Shown here in pieces: positions 25,377 through 34,341 of a stretch of 64,000 nucleotides of DNA (within the stretch, counting starts at the first letter, position 1; each line of letters starts with the position of its first letter). The DNA comes from Sinorhizobium sp. RAC02. Lineage in GTDB: Bacteria > Pseudomonadota > Alphaproteobacteria > Rhizobiales > Rhizobiaceae. The stretch spans positions 744,001-808,000 of the forward strand of contig NZ_CP016450.1 in assembly GCF_001713395.1 (NCBI RefSeq). The letters are read 5' to 3'. The notes under the pieces were generated by a model. The model was not told the DNA's origin. It saw nothing but the letters and a program-made list of their open reading frames with translations, and made no database searches. The position numbers and the translations under genes were made by a program.

Positions 25377-26504
25377 ATGGAATTCGCACCCCAACAGGAT
25401 GAAGCGCTAAAAGCCGTTGCCCAATGGCTGAAGGCCGGGCGGGACCCGTTGTTCCGGCTGTTCGGTTATGCCGGTACCGGCAAGACGACGCTTGCGCGCC
25501 ATTTCGCCGAGAATGTCGATGGCGACGTCCTGTTTGCGGCCTTCACCGGCAAGGCGGCGCAGGTGCTGCGTTCGAAGGGTGCCTCGAACGCAAAAACTAT
25601 CCATTCGCTGATCTACCGCCCGCGCGGCGAAGAGGAAGTGTCGGACGAGGAGACGGGGAAAACCTCGATCTCGCCGATGTTCTCCATCAATCGCCAGAGC
25701 CCGGTCGCCAAGGCCGCACTCGTCGTCGTCGACGAATGCTCGATGGTGGACGAGGCGCTTGGCAAGGACCTGATGAGTTTCGGTACGCCCATCCTCGTGC
25801 TTGGTGATCCCGGTCAGCTTCCCCCGGTTTCCGGTGGCGGTTACTTTACAAACCAGGACCCGGATTACCTTCTGACGGACATTCACCGGCAGGCGCGCGA
25901 CAATCCGATCATCCATCTCGCCATGCAGGTGCGCGAAGGCAAGGATATCGGCTACGGCGATTACGGTGCAGCGCGTGTCATCGGGCGTAACGAGGTGGAT
26001 CAGACGCTTGTGCTCGAGGCCGACCAAGTACTGGTCGGCACCAATCGCACGCGTCGGCGCTACAACCAGCGCCTGCGCGAGCTGAAGGGGTTTACCACCG
26101 AGTATCCGCAATCCGGCGACAAGCTGGTGTGCCTGCGCAACGATCCGGCCAAGGGCCTGCTCAACGGCTCGCTCTGGCAGGTGATGAGTTCGTCCAAGGA
26201 AACGGTGAAGCCCGGCATCAACCTGATGATCCGGCCGGAAGACGACGACATGGACCGCGGTGCGGCCAAGATCAAACTTCTCAAGGCCGCCTTCGAGAAT
26301 CTCGAAGAGGAAATCCCGTGGTCGACGCGCAAGCGCTACGACGAGTTCGATTTCGGCTATGCGCTGACCGTGCACAAGGCGCAGGGTTCGCAGTGGAACA
26401 ATGTCGTGCTGTTCGATGAAAGTTTTGCTTTCCGCGACACACGTGAACGCTGGCTTTACACTGCCATTACGCGCGCCGCGGAAACGCTCACCATCGTACG
26501 ATAA
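25377..26504 (+). CDS. RecD/Dda-like superfamily 1 DNA helicase
   Basis: A 375-residue ATPase. Walker A is GYAGTGKTTLA near residues 30-40, the Walker B-like motif is LVVVDECSMVDE, motif III is LGDPGQLPPV, and the C-terminal motifs are FGYALTVHKAQGSQW and YTAITRAAETL (UvrD_C_2). This is the short single-subunit form related to T4 Dda and the ATPase core of RecD, without a nuclease domain. The ATG at 25377 matches the family start. It probably acts on DNA repair or replication intermediates; this is inferred from family only. Confidence 0.88.
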   Translation: MEFAPQQDEALKAVAQWLKAGRDPLFRLFGYAGTGKTTLARHFAENVDGDVLFAAFTGKAAQVLRSKGASNAKTIHSLIYRPRGEEEVSDEETGKTSISPMFSINRQSPVAKAALVVVDECSMVDEALGKDLMSFGTPILVLGDPGQLPPVSGGGYFTNQDPDYLLTDIHRQARDNPIIHLAMQVREGKDIGYGDYGAARVIGRNEVDQTLVLEADQVLVGTNRTRRRYNQRLRELKGFTTEYPQSGDKLVCLRNDPAKGLLNGSLWQVMSSSKETVKPGINLMIRPEDDDMDRGAAKIKLLKAAFENLEEEIPWSTRKRYDEFDFGYALTVHKAQGSQWNNVVLFDESFAFRDTRERWLYTAITRAAETLTIVR

Positions 26505-26582
26505 TCAGGACCCGCACGACGGACCGCTTATCAGGAAGCGGATTGAGGGGCCGGTCATCATGTCCGGCCGCATACGCCGGTC

Positions 26583-27263
26583 TTAATGACCGACGATCCC
26601 GAGCATGACCGCCTTTGCGACGGCCTGGAAACGGTTGTTGCTGTTGAACTTGGAGATGATGGTCTTTTCCATCACCTGCACTTCGCCGGGCTCGACTTCG
26701 AGCGCGCGCGCGATGCGGCTTGTCGGGTAGCCTTCCGCCATCAATGTGAGGCAGCGCAACTCGACCTGCGAGAAACTGCAATGCGGCGTGTTGTCGTTCG
26801 TTTCGATCTCGTGGGCGGCGCTGAAATCCAAAAGTTCGTTGATCTGCTGCATCTGGCGGCGGATCGTCGACTGCTGGGCAGCCAGCTCCCGCTTGCGTGC
26901 GGTCATGGCGGTGCGGAAGATGGTGTCGGCTTCATCCTGGCTGTCGGCTGCGGAAAGCTGATCCAGCAGTTCCTGGATCACCGCAACGGGCATGCCGGTC
27001 TCGCGGCAGGTGTTGACCACCGCCATCTGCTGGATCTCTTCCGGCCCATAGACGCGCATGGGGCCGACGCGGGCTGCCCGCAGCAGGCCCTTTTCCTCGT
27101 AGAAATGCAGGGTGCGGTGCGTCACGCCGAAGGCGTTCGCCATGTCCGCAATTGCAAGGCGCCCTTCCGGCAGGTTTTCCGGCAGCGGTGCCACGGGCAG
27201 GAAACGGATGGTCTTGCGTGCGCCGGTCCGGCCGTCCGCTTTCTTGGACTCATTGGTCATCAT
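26583..27263 (-). CDS. Regulator with N-terminal MerR and C-terminal LuxR-type HTH
   Basis: A 226-residue protein. Residues about 36-105 are a MerR winged helix (LAIADMANAFGVTHRTLHFY, EEKGLLRAARVGP, RVYGPEEIQQM). A coiled coil follows at about 120-155. Residues 165-225 look like a LuxR/GerE helix-turn-helix (FSQVELRCLTLMAEGYPTSR, IARALEVEPGEVQVMEKTII, SKFNSNNRFQAV). Two DNA-binding domains of different families in one chain is an unusual design. No ligand domain or metal-binding Cys is visible. It is convergent with the helicase gene, and its upstream region is gene-free. Confidence 0.85.
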   Translation of the reverse strand: MMTNESKKADGRTGARKTIRFLPVAPLPENLPEGRLAIADMANAFGVTHRTLHFYEEKGLLRAARVGPMRVYGPEEIQQMAVVNTCRETGMPVAVIQELLDQLSAADSQDEADTIFRTAMTARKRELAAQQSTIRRQMQQINELLDFSAAHEIETNDNTPHCSFSQVELRCLTLMAEGYPTSRIARALEVEPGEVQVMEKTIISKFNSNNRFQAVAKAVMLGIVGH

Positions 27264-27580
27264 GAAAGCGGCCCGCCAAAAAGAAGAATGATCATGTGAA
27301 TATCCCCGGTCACCGATGCAAAACCCGCTTCACCCTGAAGGCGGGAATCCGAATCGGTGGATAGTGCCCTGTCACTGTTCTATCGGCTGTGCAGACCGAA
27401 GGAACTGTATGCAATCGCGCGACGATTCTCGATCCGATTCTTGATTAAAATGTTCCGGATTTTGAACCAAGGCGGCACACACTACCGATCCGCCCAGGTT
27501 CATAAAGTAAACCGAAGGGGCGAGCGTGCCTATCGTTATATCTAGGGATGTATTTTCTGTGCCCGCGCGGCGTGTAGGGT
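27264..27580. other. Gene-free interval
   Basis: About 317 bases between two minus-strand genes. It holds an imperfect hairpin near 27320-27342 (CCCGCTTCA against TGAAGGCGGG, one bulge) and an AT-richer stretch around 27420-27450. I see no convincing gene. It probably contains the promoter of the MerR-LuxR gene. Confidence 0.5.
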
Positions 27581-28669
27581 TTAGCGCGTCACCACGGCGC
27601 CGGCCTCGTCATGCGCGGTCGCTTCTGCAAGCGCGGCAGGCGAATGCGCATCGCAAGTCACGTGCTGTCCGGCGCGGGGTGTGCCCGGGTGCGGCTCGGT
27701 GCGCGTGAGACATTGCATGATGCGGCTTGCCGTGCCGATCTGCATTGCGTGGCGATAGAGCGGGCCACTCGCCGAAAGCGTCCGGGCGGCAAAATTGACG
27801 GCTTCAAAGGCAATGCCGGCCTCGCTGCGAAGCTGTTCGCGGGAGAAGTGCCGTACATAGATCGTGGCGCCGGACTGTTCATGGATCAGCCGGGCGTAGA
27901 TGCCGCGCCCATCAGCGCGGTTCTCGATGCGGATGGCATAGGACAGCGCGTGCAACGCATTCGACTTACGGGAATCAGTGAGATGCACCGTCCTGTGATA
28001 GCCGGCGGAATTTGCGATGGCGCGAGCGAAGGCGTTGCATTCACCGCCGGCCGGCCAGCATTGCTGGATATACAGGCTCGGCAGGGCTTGGGTCTGGCCG
28101 GCGAACCGGTTCTGGACCGATAGGACAAGCTGCGCCTTGGCGATCGCCGCATTGGTCGTCTCCGGATAGACCGAGGGCGCCAGGAAGAACAAGGGTAGCA
28201 ATGAAAAGAGCGCGAGCGGCGAAGAGATCGGCGCAGGCAGCCACGACCGGCGCGGTACAGGTTTTTCGCGAGCCTGTTCGGGGCGTGGAGGCGGTCCCGC
28301 ATCATCGGTCGCTGCCGGTTGGGCTGCGGTGAACGCGTATTCCGGGACATAGCTGCCCAGCGGAACGCGGATGCGCAGAGGATCAGATGCGCCCTCCGTC
28401 TCGTAATATAGATCCAGCAGCTTTCTCAGCTTGCCGGCCTGCACCCGGACAAGCGGATCGTTGCCGGCATCGAACCCCGGCGGGCGGCCGAAGACATCGA
28501 TGCCGATGCTGTAGCCCTTCAGATGTGCCGCCTTGCCGGAAAGCTCACACTCGACGACATAGGAAAGGAATGATCGCAAGCGCTCGGAGCGGGCGAAGGT
28601 CTCGCTGGTGACGACGGCATGCAGGGCACGCCGCACGAGATCGCACGCCGGCCTGTCGGTCCTGCTCAT
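27581..28669 (-). CDS. Predicted membrane protein with N-terminal HTH-like domain of rhizobial cyclase/TPR regulators
   Basis: About 362 residues. Residues 10-105 contain SERLRSFLSYVVECELSGK, HLKGYSIGIDVFGRP, FDAGNDPLVRVQAGKLRKLL and IRVPLGSYVPEY. This conserved domain is found at the N-terminus of many rhizobial adenylate-cyclase-like and TPR proteins and is thought to bind DNA. A Pro-rich linker and one membrane helix (about 165-185) follow. A periplasmic domain of about 150 residues contains several Cys. The architecture recalls CadC/ToxR-type one-component membrane regulators, but I do not recognise the periplasmic part. The start at 28669 is uncertain. Confidence 0.7.
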   Translation of the reverse strand: MSRTDRPACDLVRRALHAVVTSETFARSERLRSFLSYVVECELSGKAAHLKGYSIGIDVFGRPPGFDAGNDPLVRVQAGKLRKLLDLYYETEGASDPLRIRVPLGSYVPEYAFTAAQPAATDDAGPPPRPEQAREKPVPRRSWLPAPISSPLALFSLLPLFFLAPSVYPETTNAAIAKAQLVLSVQNRFAGQTQALPSLYIQQCWPAGGECNAFARAIANSAGYHRTVHLTDSRKSNALHALSYAIRIENRADGRGIYARLIHEQSGATIYVRHFSREQLRSEAGIAFEAVNFAARTLSASGPLYRHAMQIGTASRIMQCLTRTEPHPGTPRAGQHVTCDAHSPAALAEATAHDEAGAVVTR

Positions 28670-28911
28670 GGTGTTGCCACAGAGGGGGCCATCGTCGCTG
28701 CCTGATTTCCTTCCATTCCAGCAAGAGGTGCCACGGCGCAGCATCCCTAAAATTCACGGGAGTTTACCGGTGATTCTTGATCATGAGCAAGGGGCGGGGC
28801 GGGCTCGGCGGATAAATAGCGCGCAGGCATCGGGAAGCTGGCTCTCACGGCGATTGCCCTTGTGGAAACAACAGGCTAGACCTGTGTATAGCAAAAGGAG
28901 TGAGCTGCGTC

Positions 28912-29664
28912 ATGCCTGCGAAACTGTCGGTCAATCTCAACGCCATCGCCATGCTGCGCAACCGCCGGGACCTGCCCTGGCCAAGCGTCACCGACCTTGG
29001 CCGGATCGCGCTCGAGGCCGGTGCCAGCGGGTTGACCGTGCATCCGCGGCCGGACCAGCGACATGTGCGTTTCAGCGACCTGGCACCGATCCGCATGCTG
29101 ATCGACACGGAGTTTTCCAGCACCGAATTCAATATCGAAGGTTTCCCGGAAGAAAGCTTCATGCGCCTCGTCGAGGAGCATCGCCCCGAACAGGTGACGC
29201 TCGTGCCGGACGATCCGGCGCAGGCGACCTCCGATCATGGCTGGGATTTCCGCAAGAGCCACAACCTGCTCGGAAACGTCGTCGGCCGGCTGAAGAAGCT
29301 CGGCCTGCGCGTCTCGGTCTTCGCCGATGGTGAGCCGGACCGCGAGGCGCTGGCCATCGCAAAGGACATCGGCGCAGACCGGATCGAACTCTATACCGGT
29401 CCCTACGGCGGTTGCTACGACAATCCTGCCGAGGCAGCGCGCCTTGCCGATCTATTGGGCGAGACAGCCGACATTGCCCACGATCTTGGCCTTGACGTTA
29501 ATGCCGGCCATGACCTGACGGTTGCCAACCTGCCGGCGCTTGTCGCGCGCATCCCGCGGCTTGCGGAAGTCTCGATCGGCCATGGTCTGACGTCGGATGC
29601 GCTGCAGTACGGCATGGCGGAGACGGTGCGCCGCTTCTGCCGCGCCTGCGGCCAGGACGTTTGA
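28912..29664 (+). CDS. pdxJ: Pyridoxine 5'-phosphate synthase
   Basis: Condenses 1-deoxyxylulose 5-phosphate and 3-amino-2-oxopropyl phosphate to pyridoxine phosphate, the ring-closing step of vitamin B6 synthesis. A TIM-barrel enzyme of 250 residues with [63 protein letters not shown] and [17 protein letters not shown]. The ATG at 28912 is used; AAAGGAG lies upstream and the GTG at 28900 is inside that site. Monocistronic by its surroundings. Several PLP enzymes in the window depend on its product. Confidence 0.96.
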   Translation: MPAKLSVNLNAIAMLRNRRDLPWPSVTDLGRIALEAGASGLTVHPRPDQRHVRFSDLAPIRMLIDTEFSSTEFNIEGFPEESFMRLVEEHRPEQVTLVPDDPAQATSDHGWDFRKSHNLLGNVVGRLKKLGLRVSVFADGEPDREALAIAKDIGADRIELYTGPYGGCYDNPAEAARLADLLGETADIAHDLGLDVNAGHDLTVANLPALVARIPRLAEVSIGHGLTSDALQYGMAETVRRFCRACGQDV

Positions 29665-29702
29665 CGGCACGGCGCCCCGAACGGAGCGCCGCGTCTTTTG
29701 CC

Positions 29703-30590
29703 TCAGCCCAGAAAGGCTGCCTTGTTGGCGGCAACGAAATCCTCGAACGCCGTCAGCGGGCGACCGGAGAGTGTTTCGGCATCGCCGGTGACCATGGCGA
29801 TCTTGCCGTCCCGTGTGTTGGCGTCGAAGGAGACGATGGTCGGCACGAAGCCTTCCGGCAGGCCGGCGGCCTTCAGGCCCTCGGTCAACTGGGCATCCGT
29901 GACATGGACGACGGCGAGCGGCTTGCCGGTTGCGGCGGAAACGATCGCGGCGATCTCTTCGGCCGTGCGGCTCTTCGTGCCGGTCAGCGTGTAGGTCCTG
30001 CTCTCATTGCCGGCCTTCAGGACGGCGCCGGCGAGGGCGGCGGCGGTGTCGGCGCGCGTGATATGGGCGATCTTGCCTTCGCCGGTCGAGGTGTACCATG
30101 AGCCGGTTGCAAGCGCGTGCGGCAGCGACATGAAGAGGTTTTCCGCATACCAGCCATCGCGCAGGATCGTATAGGGGATGCCGGTCGCCTTGATGGCTTC
30201 CTCGGTGCCGAGATGGTCCGGCGCGAAGGTGACGCGCGAATCGTCCGGCTGCGGCATGGACGTGTAGAGGATGTGCTTGGCGCTGGCTTTTTCCGCCGCG
30301 GCCACGGCGGCCTTGTGCTGGGCGAGGCGTTTTCCGGGCGCGTCGAGTGCGTCGGTTGAGATGATCAGCACCTTGCCGGCGCCGGCAAAGGCGGCATCGA
30401 GCGAGGCCGAGTCGTCGAAGTCGGCGGTGCGCACGGAGACGCCCTTGGCGGCATAGTCGGCGAGCTTGGTGGTGTCGCGCGTGGTGGCGATGAGGTTTTC
30501 CGGTGCAACTTTGCCGGAGGCGAGAAGCGTATCGAGGACGAGGCGGCCAAGCTGGCCGGAGGCGCCGGTAACGAGAACTGTGTCGGTCAT
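29703..30590 (-). CDS. NmrA-like NAD(P)H:quinone oxidoreductase (QorB/YtfG-like)
   Basis: A 295-residue Rossmann-fold protein of the atypical short-chain dehydrogenase/NmrA group. The N-terminal VLVTGASGQLGRLVLDTLL is the NAD(P)-binding motif, followed by TTRDTTKL and ILYTSMPQPDDS. The best analogue is E. coli QorB (YtfG), a quinone reductase encoded beside the HxlR-type regulator QorR; the same divergent pairing occurs here. The ATG at 30590 has AAAGGT upstream. Expression is probably controlled by the neighbouring HxlR protein. Confidence 0.85.
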   Translation of the reverse strand: MTDTVLVTGASGQLGRLVLDTLLASGKVAPENLIATTRDTTKLADYAAKGVSVRTADFDDSASLDAAFAGAGKVLIISTDALDAPGKRLAQHKAAVAAAEKASAKHILYTSMPQPDDSRVTFAPDHLGTEEAIKATGIPYTILRDGWYAENLFMSLPHALATGSWYTSTGEGKIAHITRADTAAALAGAVLKAGNESRTYTLTGTKSRTAEEIAAIVSAATGKPLAVVHVTDAQLTEGLKAAGLPEGFVPTIVSFDANTRDGKIAMVTGDAETLSGRPLTAFEDFVAANKAAFLG

Positions 30591-30763
30591 GTCTTTACCT
30601 TTGTGTGGGGCCGTTCTGAGGGGCCTTTCGGGCAGGCGTGGCGGGGAGGCGCCGTCCATCCTGCTGGTTGGTCTCTTATCGAGACTTGCTCTTATCTGGT
30701 AATCTGGTAGAGCCTGTAAAGGAGGCAGTTTTTTCTGCGGTGGTTACCTGGAGGGAACCGGCT

Positions 30764-31171
30764 ATGAACAAGATGGTCGAACGGGCCGAAGGCGAGCGGG
30801 TGTTGATGATCGACGGTGTTGCCATGTCGATGGACGATTGTCCCGTGCGCGACGTGCTGAACAGCGTCGGCGGGAAGTGGACTTCGCTGATGATCCTCGG
30901 CCTTGCCGACGGACCGCGCCGTTTCTCGCAGCTGCGCCGCTTCATCCCGGATATTTCGCAGCGCATGCTGACACAGACCCTACGCGACCTGCAGCGCGAT
31001 GGCTATATCACGCGCACCGTCTATCCAACCCAGCCGCCGAGCGTGGAATACCGGCTGACGCCGCTTGGCCAATCCTTCCTTGCACTCCTGCGCTCCCTGG
31101 TGCACTGGTCTACCGAAAACCACGCTGCGATCCGGGCTGCCCGGTCGGTCTACGACGCAGAAGCGCACTGA
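30764..31171 (+). CDS. HxlR family transcriptional regulator (QorR-like)
   Basis: A 135-residue winged-helix protein. The HxlR core is [52 protein letters not shown] and [12 protein letters not shown]. The Cys just before the first helix is the conserved one used as a redox switch in related proteins. It is divergent from the quinone-reductase gene, with 173 bases between the starts, which suggests redox-responsive control of that gene. A tandem TCTGGTAATCTGGTAG in the spacer (near 30695-30712) could be part of its operator. TGGAGGG precedes the ATG. Confidence 0.9.
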   Translation: MNKMVERAEGERVLMIDGVAMSMDDCPVRDVLNSVGGKWTSLMILGLADGPRRFSQLRRFIPDISQRMLTQTLRDLQRDGYITRTVYPTQPPSVEYRLTPLGQSFLALLRSLVHWSTENHAAIRAARSVYDAEAH

Positions 31172-31204
31172 CAATCCGGCCTCCTGGCCGTTTCGGGGAA
31201 GGGC

Positions 31205-32449
31205 ATGAAGCCACTGGATATCGGCATTGCCGGCGCGGGGCCTGCGGGGCTTGCTGCAGCATTGTTTCTTGCACGCGCCGGTCATCGGGTGGAGCTCATT
31301 GAGCGTTTCGACTGTCCATCGCCGGTCGGCTCCGGCCTGCTGATGCAGCCGACGGGGCTGACGGTGCTCGATGCGCTCGGTCTTTCCCCGACGATCCACG
31401 CCCTCGGCAACCGCATCGACCGGCTGCATGGTGCGGACGCGCGCAGTGGCCGCACCGTTCTCGATGTGCGCTACGACGCGCTGGCCGGCGGCCGTTACGG
31501 GCTGGCGGTGCATCGCGCGGCGCTGTTTTCGACGCTGCATGATGCCGTGGTGGTGGAAGGATTGCCGATCCGTACCGGCATTACGCTGGCAAAAGCCGAA
31601 ACCCGGCAGGCCCGCACGGCACTGCACGACCCGGACGGCGAGATCGTCGGCGACTATGATCTTGTGATCGACGCGACCGGCGCGCGCTCGCAGCTCGTCG
31701 CGGCCTCCGTCGTCGCACCGAAGGTGACGGAACTGCCCTGGGGCGCCTTCTGGGCGACGCTGGATTGCGACGGCATTGCGCATGACGACCGGGCGCTCGC
31801 CCAGCGGTATGATGCCGCGAAAGTCATGATCGGCATCTTGCCGGTTGGCCGGGCGCATCCGGGCGAGGGCCGCAAGGCCGCCTTCTTCTGGAGCCTCAAG
31901 ACGGCGGATGCCGACGCCGTGAAGCGCGCCGGGCTTGCGCAATGGAAGGCCGGCATCACCAGCCATTGGCCGGAGACGGCGCCTTTTCTCGCGCAGATTT
32001 CGGATTGGGACCAGTTGACGCTCGCCCGCTATGCCCATCGTACCACCTTGCCGCCCTATGCGGACGGCATAGCCTTCATCGGTGACAGCGCCCATTCCAC
32101 CAGCCCGCAGCTTGGGCAGGGGGCGAACATGGCGCTGCTCGACGCGGCGACGCTGGCGCATGCGCTTTCGTCGGCGGCCACCGTGGAGGAGGCGCTTGCC
32201 GCCTACGCCGCGGCCCGCCGCCGTCACGTCCAGCTGTTCCAGCTGCTGTCCTATGTCTTCACACCGTTCTACCAGTCCGATTCCCGAGCGATCGCCTGGC
32301 TGCGCGACCGGCTGGTGGCGACCGTCGCGAAAATCCCACCGGCCCCGCAGATCCTCGCCGCCATCGTTTCCGGCACGCTTGCCGATCCCTTCACGCCGGC
32401 TGGGCTTCAGGAATGCCGCTGGCTGGAGACTGTGCTTCGAGAGGCCTGA
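31205..32449 (+). CDS. FAD-dependent monooxygenase
   Basis: A 414-residue group A flavoprotein monooxygenase (PHBH/UbiH fold). FAD-binding motifs: GIAGAGPAGLAAALFLARAG at residues 7-26 and FIGDSAHSTSPQLGQGANM near 290. A DG-like motif (YDLVIDATGARS) lies in the middle. Substrate not known; an aromatic compound is usual. It starts 33 bases after the HxlR gene and may be cotranscribed with it. Its last 59 bases overlap the convergent MarR-GNAT gene. Confidence 0.9.
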   Translation: MKPLDIGIAGAGPAGLAAALFLARAGHRVELIERFDCPSPVGSGLLMQPTGLTVLDALGLSPTIHALGNRIDRLHGADARSGRTVLDVRYDALAGGRYGLAVHRAALFSTLHDAVVVEGLPIRTGITLAKAETRQARTALHDPDGEIVGDYDLVIDATGARSQLVAASVVAPKVTELPWGAFWATLDCDGIAHDDRALAQRYDAAKVMIGILPVGRAHPGEGRKAAFFWSLKTADADAVKRAGLAQWKAGITSHWPETAPFLAQISDWDQLTLARYAHRTTLPPYADGIAFIGDSAHSTSPQLGQGANMALLDAATLAHALSSAATVEEALAAYAAARRRHVQLFQLLSYVFTPFYQSDSRAIAWLRDRLVATVAKIPPAPQILAAIVSGTLADPFTPAGLQECRWLETVLREA

Positions 32450-33404
32450 CCGGCGCCTGCCAGCCGTCGAGGTCGAGCGCCCAGATCTGGCCGACGAGAT
32501 CCTGGCCGAAGCTGTGATGCGCTTCTTCCTTCTCCAGCCTGAAGCCGGCGGACTGGTAGATGCGGCGCGCGGCTGTCAGGATGTCGTTCGTCCAGAGTTC
32601 CAGCCGCCCGTAGCCCGCCTCTTGCGCGAAGCGAATGCACTCCGTCACCAGCCGCGTGCCGAGACCGTGGCCCCGAGCGGCCGCATCGACATGCAGCAGG
32701 CGCAGCTTCGCGGTGCTCTTGCCGCCCTTCACCAGAAAGATGCTGCCGACGAGGTCGCCGTTCTGCTCGGCGATCCAGCAGCGTTCGCGGGAGGGATCGA
32801 AATTGCGCAGGAAGTTTGCACAGATTTCGGCGACGAGCGCCTCGTATTCCGTATTCCAGCCGTAGGTTTCGACATAGCTTTTCGCCTGGCTGGCGATCAC
32901 CCGGCCCATGTCGCCGGCGCGGTGGTCGCGAAGAACGATCGGATCGCCGTTCTCGCCGCCGCCGAGCAGTCTCGTGGCCTTGCAGAGAGACGCGCCGAGG
33001 GCGAGGCGTTCCGCTTCGTCGAGCGGCGCAATGAGGGTGGAAATGCTCTCCCGGGAGCGGATTGCAAGATCCGCGGCGACCGCATGACCGCTTTCCGTGA
33101 GGCTGAGAAGCCGTCCGCGCCCATCCGCCGGGTCTTTTCGGGCATCGACCATGCCCTTGCCGGCAAAGGCTTTCAACATGCGGCTGAGATAGGCCGGGTC
33201 GAGAGACAGTTCTTCTGTGAGTTGCGATGCGGACGTGGAGCCGCGGGCCGCCAGTTCGTAGATGACGCGCGCTTCGGTCAACGTGTAGGGCGTGTCGAGA
33301 TAGGCGCGGTCGAGCACGCCGATGCGATTGGTGTAGAAGCGGTTGAAGGCGCGGATGGTTTCAATCGTGTCCGCGCCACCATTTCCGGGAGGCATTGCAA
33401 TCAT
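32391..33404 (-). CDS. Bifunctional MarR-type regulator/GNAT acetyltransferase
   Basis: A 337-residue fusion. Residues 10-150 are a MarR winged helix (YTLTEARVIYELAARG, LTEELSLDPAYLSRMLKAF, DGRGRLLSLTESGH). Residues 158-315 are a GNAT domain (IVLRDHRAGDMGRVIASQAK, RCWIAEQNGDLVGSIFLV, acetyl-CoA loop AAARGHGLGTRLV). Such fusions are known but uncharacterised; the GNAT part may sense or modify a small molecule. The ATG at 33404 has AAGGAG at good spacing. Both the start codon and this site lie inside an 18-bp inverted repeat. It follows the racemase gene by 54 bases on the same strand. The 3' end overlaps the monooxygenase gene. Confidence 0.9.
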   Translation of the reverse strand: MIAMPPGNGGADTIETIRAFNRFYTNRIGVLDRAYLDTPYTLTEARVIYELAARGSTSASQLTEELSLDPAYLSRMLKAFAGKGMVDARKDPADGRGRLLSLTESGHAVAADLAIRSRESISTLIAPLDEAERLALGASLCKATRLLGGGENGDPIVLRDHRAGDMGRVIASQAKSYVETYGWNTEYEALVAEICANFLRNFDPSRERCWIAEQNGDLVGSIFLVKGGKSTAKLRLLHVDAAARGHGLGTRLVTECIRFAQEAGYGRLELWTNDILTAARRIYQSAGFRLEKEEAHHSFGQDLVGQIWALDLDGWQAPVRPLEAQSPASGIPEAQPA

Positions 33405-33435
33405 GGTGATCTCCTTCGATCACCATGATTGCAAT
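33394..33435. promoter_or_regulatory. 18-bp perfect inverted repeat over the MarR-GNAT start
   Basis: Arms 33394-33411 (ATTGCAATCATGGTGATC) and 33418-33435, with a six-base centre. Read on the minus strand, the centre is GAAGGA, so the Shine-Dalgarno sequence sits in the loop and the ATG in the stem. Each arm also contains its own palindrome ATCA-N3-TGAT, and the two are 19 bp apart. It could be a double operator for MarR self-repression or an RNA hairpin that hides the start codon. Confidence 0.8.
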
Positions 33436-33458
33436 TTATTGGACTGAGTCAACTATTT

Positions 33459-34172
33459 TTAGGCAGCTTCGCTGACAGCCATCGGCCCTAGGGCGAAATC
33501 GACGGCGGCCTGGGCGTGGATGGCCGTCGAATCGAAGCCGGGCAGCGGCAGTGCATCCGGATCGAGCAGCAGGCAGATTTCCGTGCAGCCGAGGATGACG
33601 CAGTCGGCGCCTTCAGCGCGGGCAGCCTCGATAAGGGCGAGAACGCGGTCGCGGGAGCTCTCGAGCACCTTGCCCTGGCAGAGTTCGTTGAAGATGACGT
33701 CGTGGATCAGCGTGCGGCCGTCTTCATTCGGTACGATGACGTCGAGGCCGGCCGTCTTCATGCGATCGGCGTAGAAGCCGTGCTCCATCGTGTAGCGCGT
33801 GGCGAGGAGGAGGGGCCGGCGTTTGCCAGCCGCGAAAATTTCGCGTGCGGTCTCGTCGATGATGTTGAGCAACGGCGCCTTGACGACAGCCTGCACGGCG
33901 TCTGCAACGAGGTGCATGGTGTTGGTGCAGATCAGCACGCATTCAGCGCCGCTCTTTTCGAGGCCTGCGGCAACGTTGCCAAGGCGCTCGCCCGCGGCAT
34001 CCCAGCGGCCGGCCTTCTGAAGGTCGACGATGGACTGGAAATCGACCGAATGCACCAGTATCTCCGCCGAATGAAGGCCGCCGAGCCGCGCGCGCACCGC
34101 TTCGTTGATCATGCGGTAATAGACCGCCGTGCTTTCGAAGCTCATGCCGCCGATAAGGCCGATCGTCTTCAT
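33459..34172 (-). CDS. Aspartate/glutamate racemase family protein
   Basis: A 237-residue cofactor-independent amino-acid racemase (YgeA/RacX group). It starts MKTIGLIGGMSFESTAVYYR. The two catalytic cysteines are in LICTNTMH and ILGCTEICLLL, as the family requires. The start ATG at 34172 has GGGGAAA upstream; the frame is open far upstream but without homology. It is divergent from an Lrp-type gene, a common arrangement for racemases controlled by the amino acid they act on. It is followed by the MarR-GNAT gene. Confidence 0.92.
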   Translation of the reverse strand: MKTIGLIGGMSFESTAVYYRMINEAVRARLGGLHSAEILVHSVDFQSIVDLQKAGRWDAAGERLGNVAAGLEKSGAECVLICTNTMHLVADAVQAVVKAPLLNIIDETAREIFAAGKRRPLLLATRYTMEHGFYADRMKTAGLDVIVPNEDGRTLIHDVIFNELCQGKVLESSRDRVLALIEAARAEGADCVILGCTEICLLLDPDALPLPGFDSTAIHAQAAVDFALGPMAVSEAA

Positions 34173-34211
34173 GGTCGTTTCCCCGTTGATTGTTTCGATG
34201 ACAACCAGAAT

Positions 34212-34276
34212 GCCGTGAACACGGCGGTGATTGTTCGCAAAGTTTCGAGGATTTTTGCGATGTCGGGAGGATTTTT
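34212..34276. promoter_or_regulatory. Repeat-rich control region between racemase and Lrp genes
   Basis: Contains GCCGTG-AA-CACGGC (34212-34225), CGCAAA/TTTGCG (34236-34241 and 34254-34259), and a direct repeat GAGGATTTTT at 34247 and 34267, exactly 20 bp apart. Repeats spaced by two helical turns suit Lrp-type octamers. Confidence 0.5.
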
Positions 34277-34341
34277 CTTGCTTGTCAGCGTTTATGCGCG
34301 CTTTTCTTGCGCATGGGCGAGGATTGAAAGGGAATCTCGGC

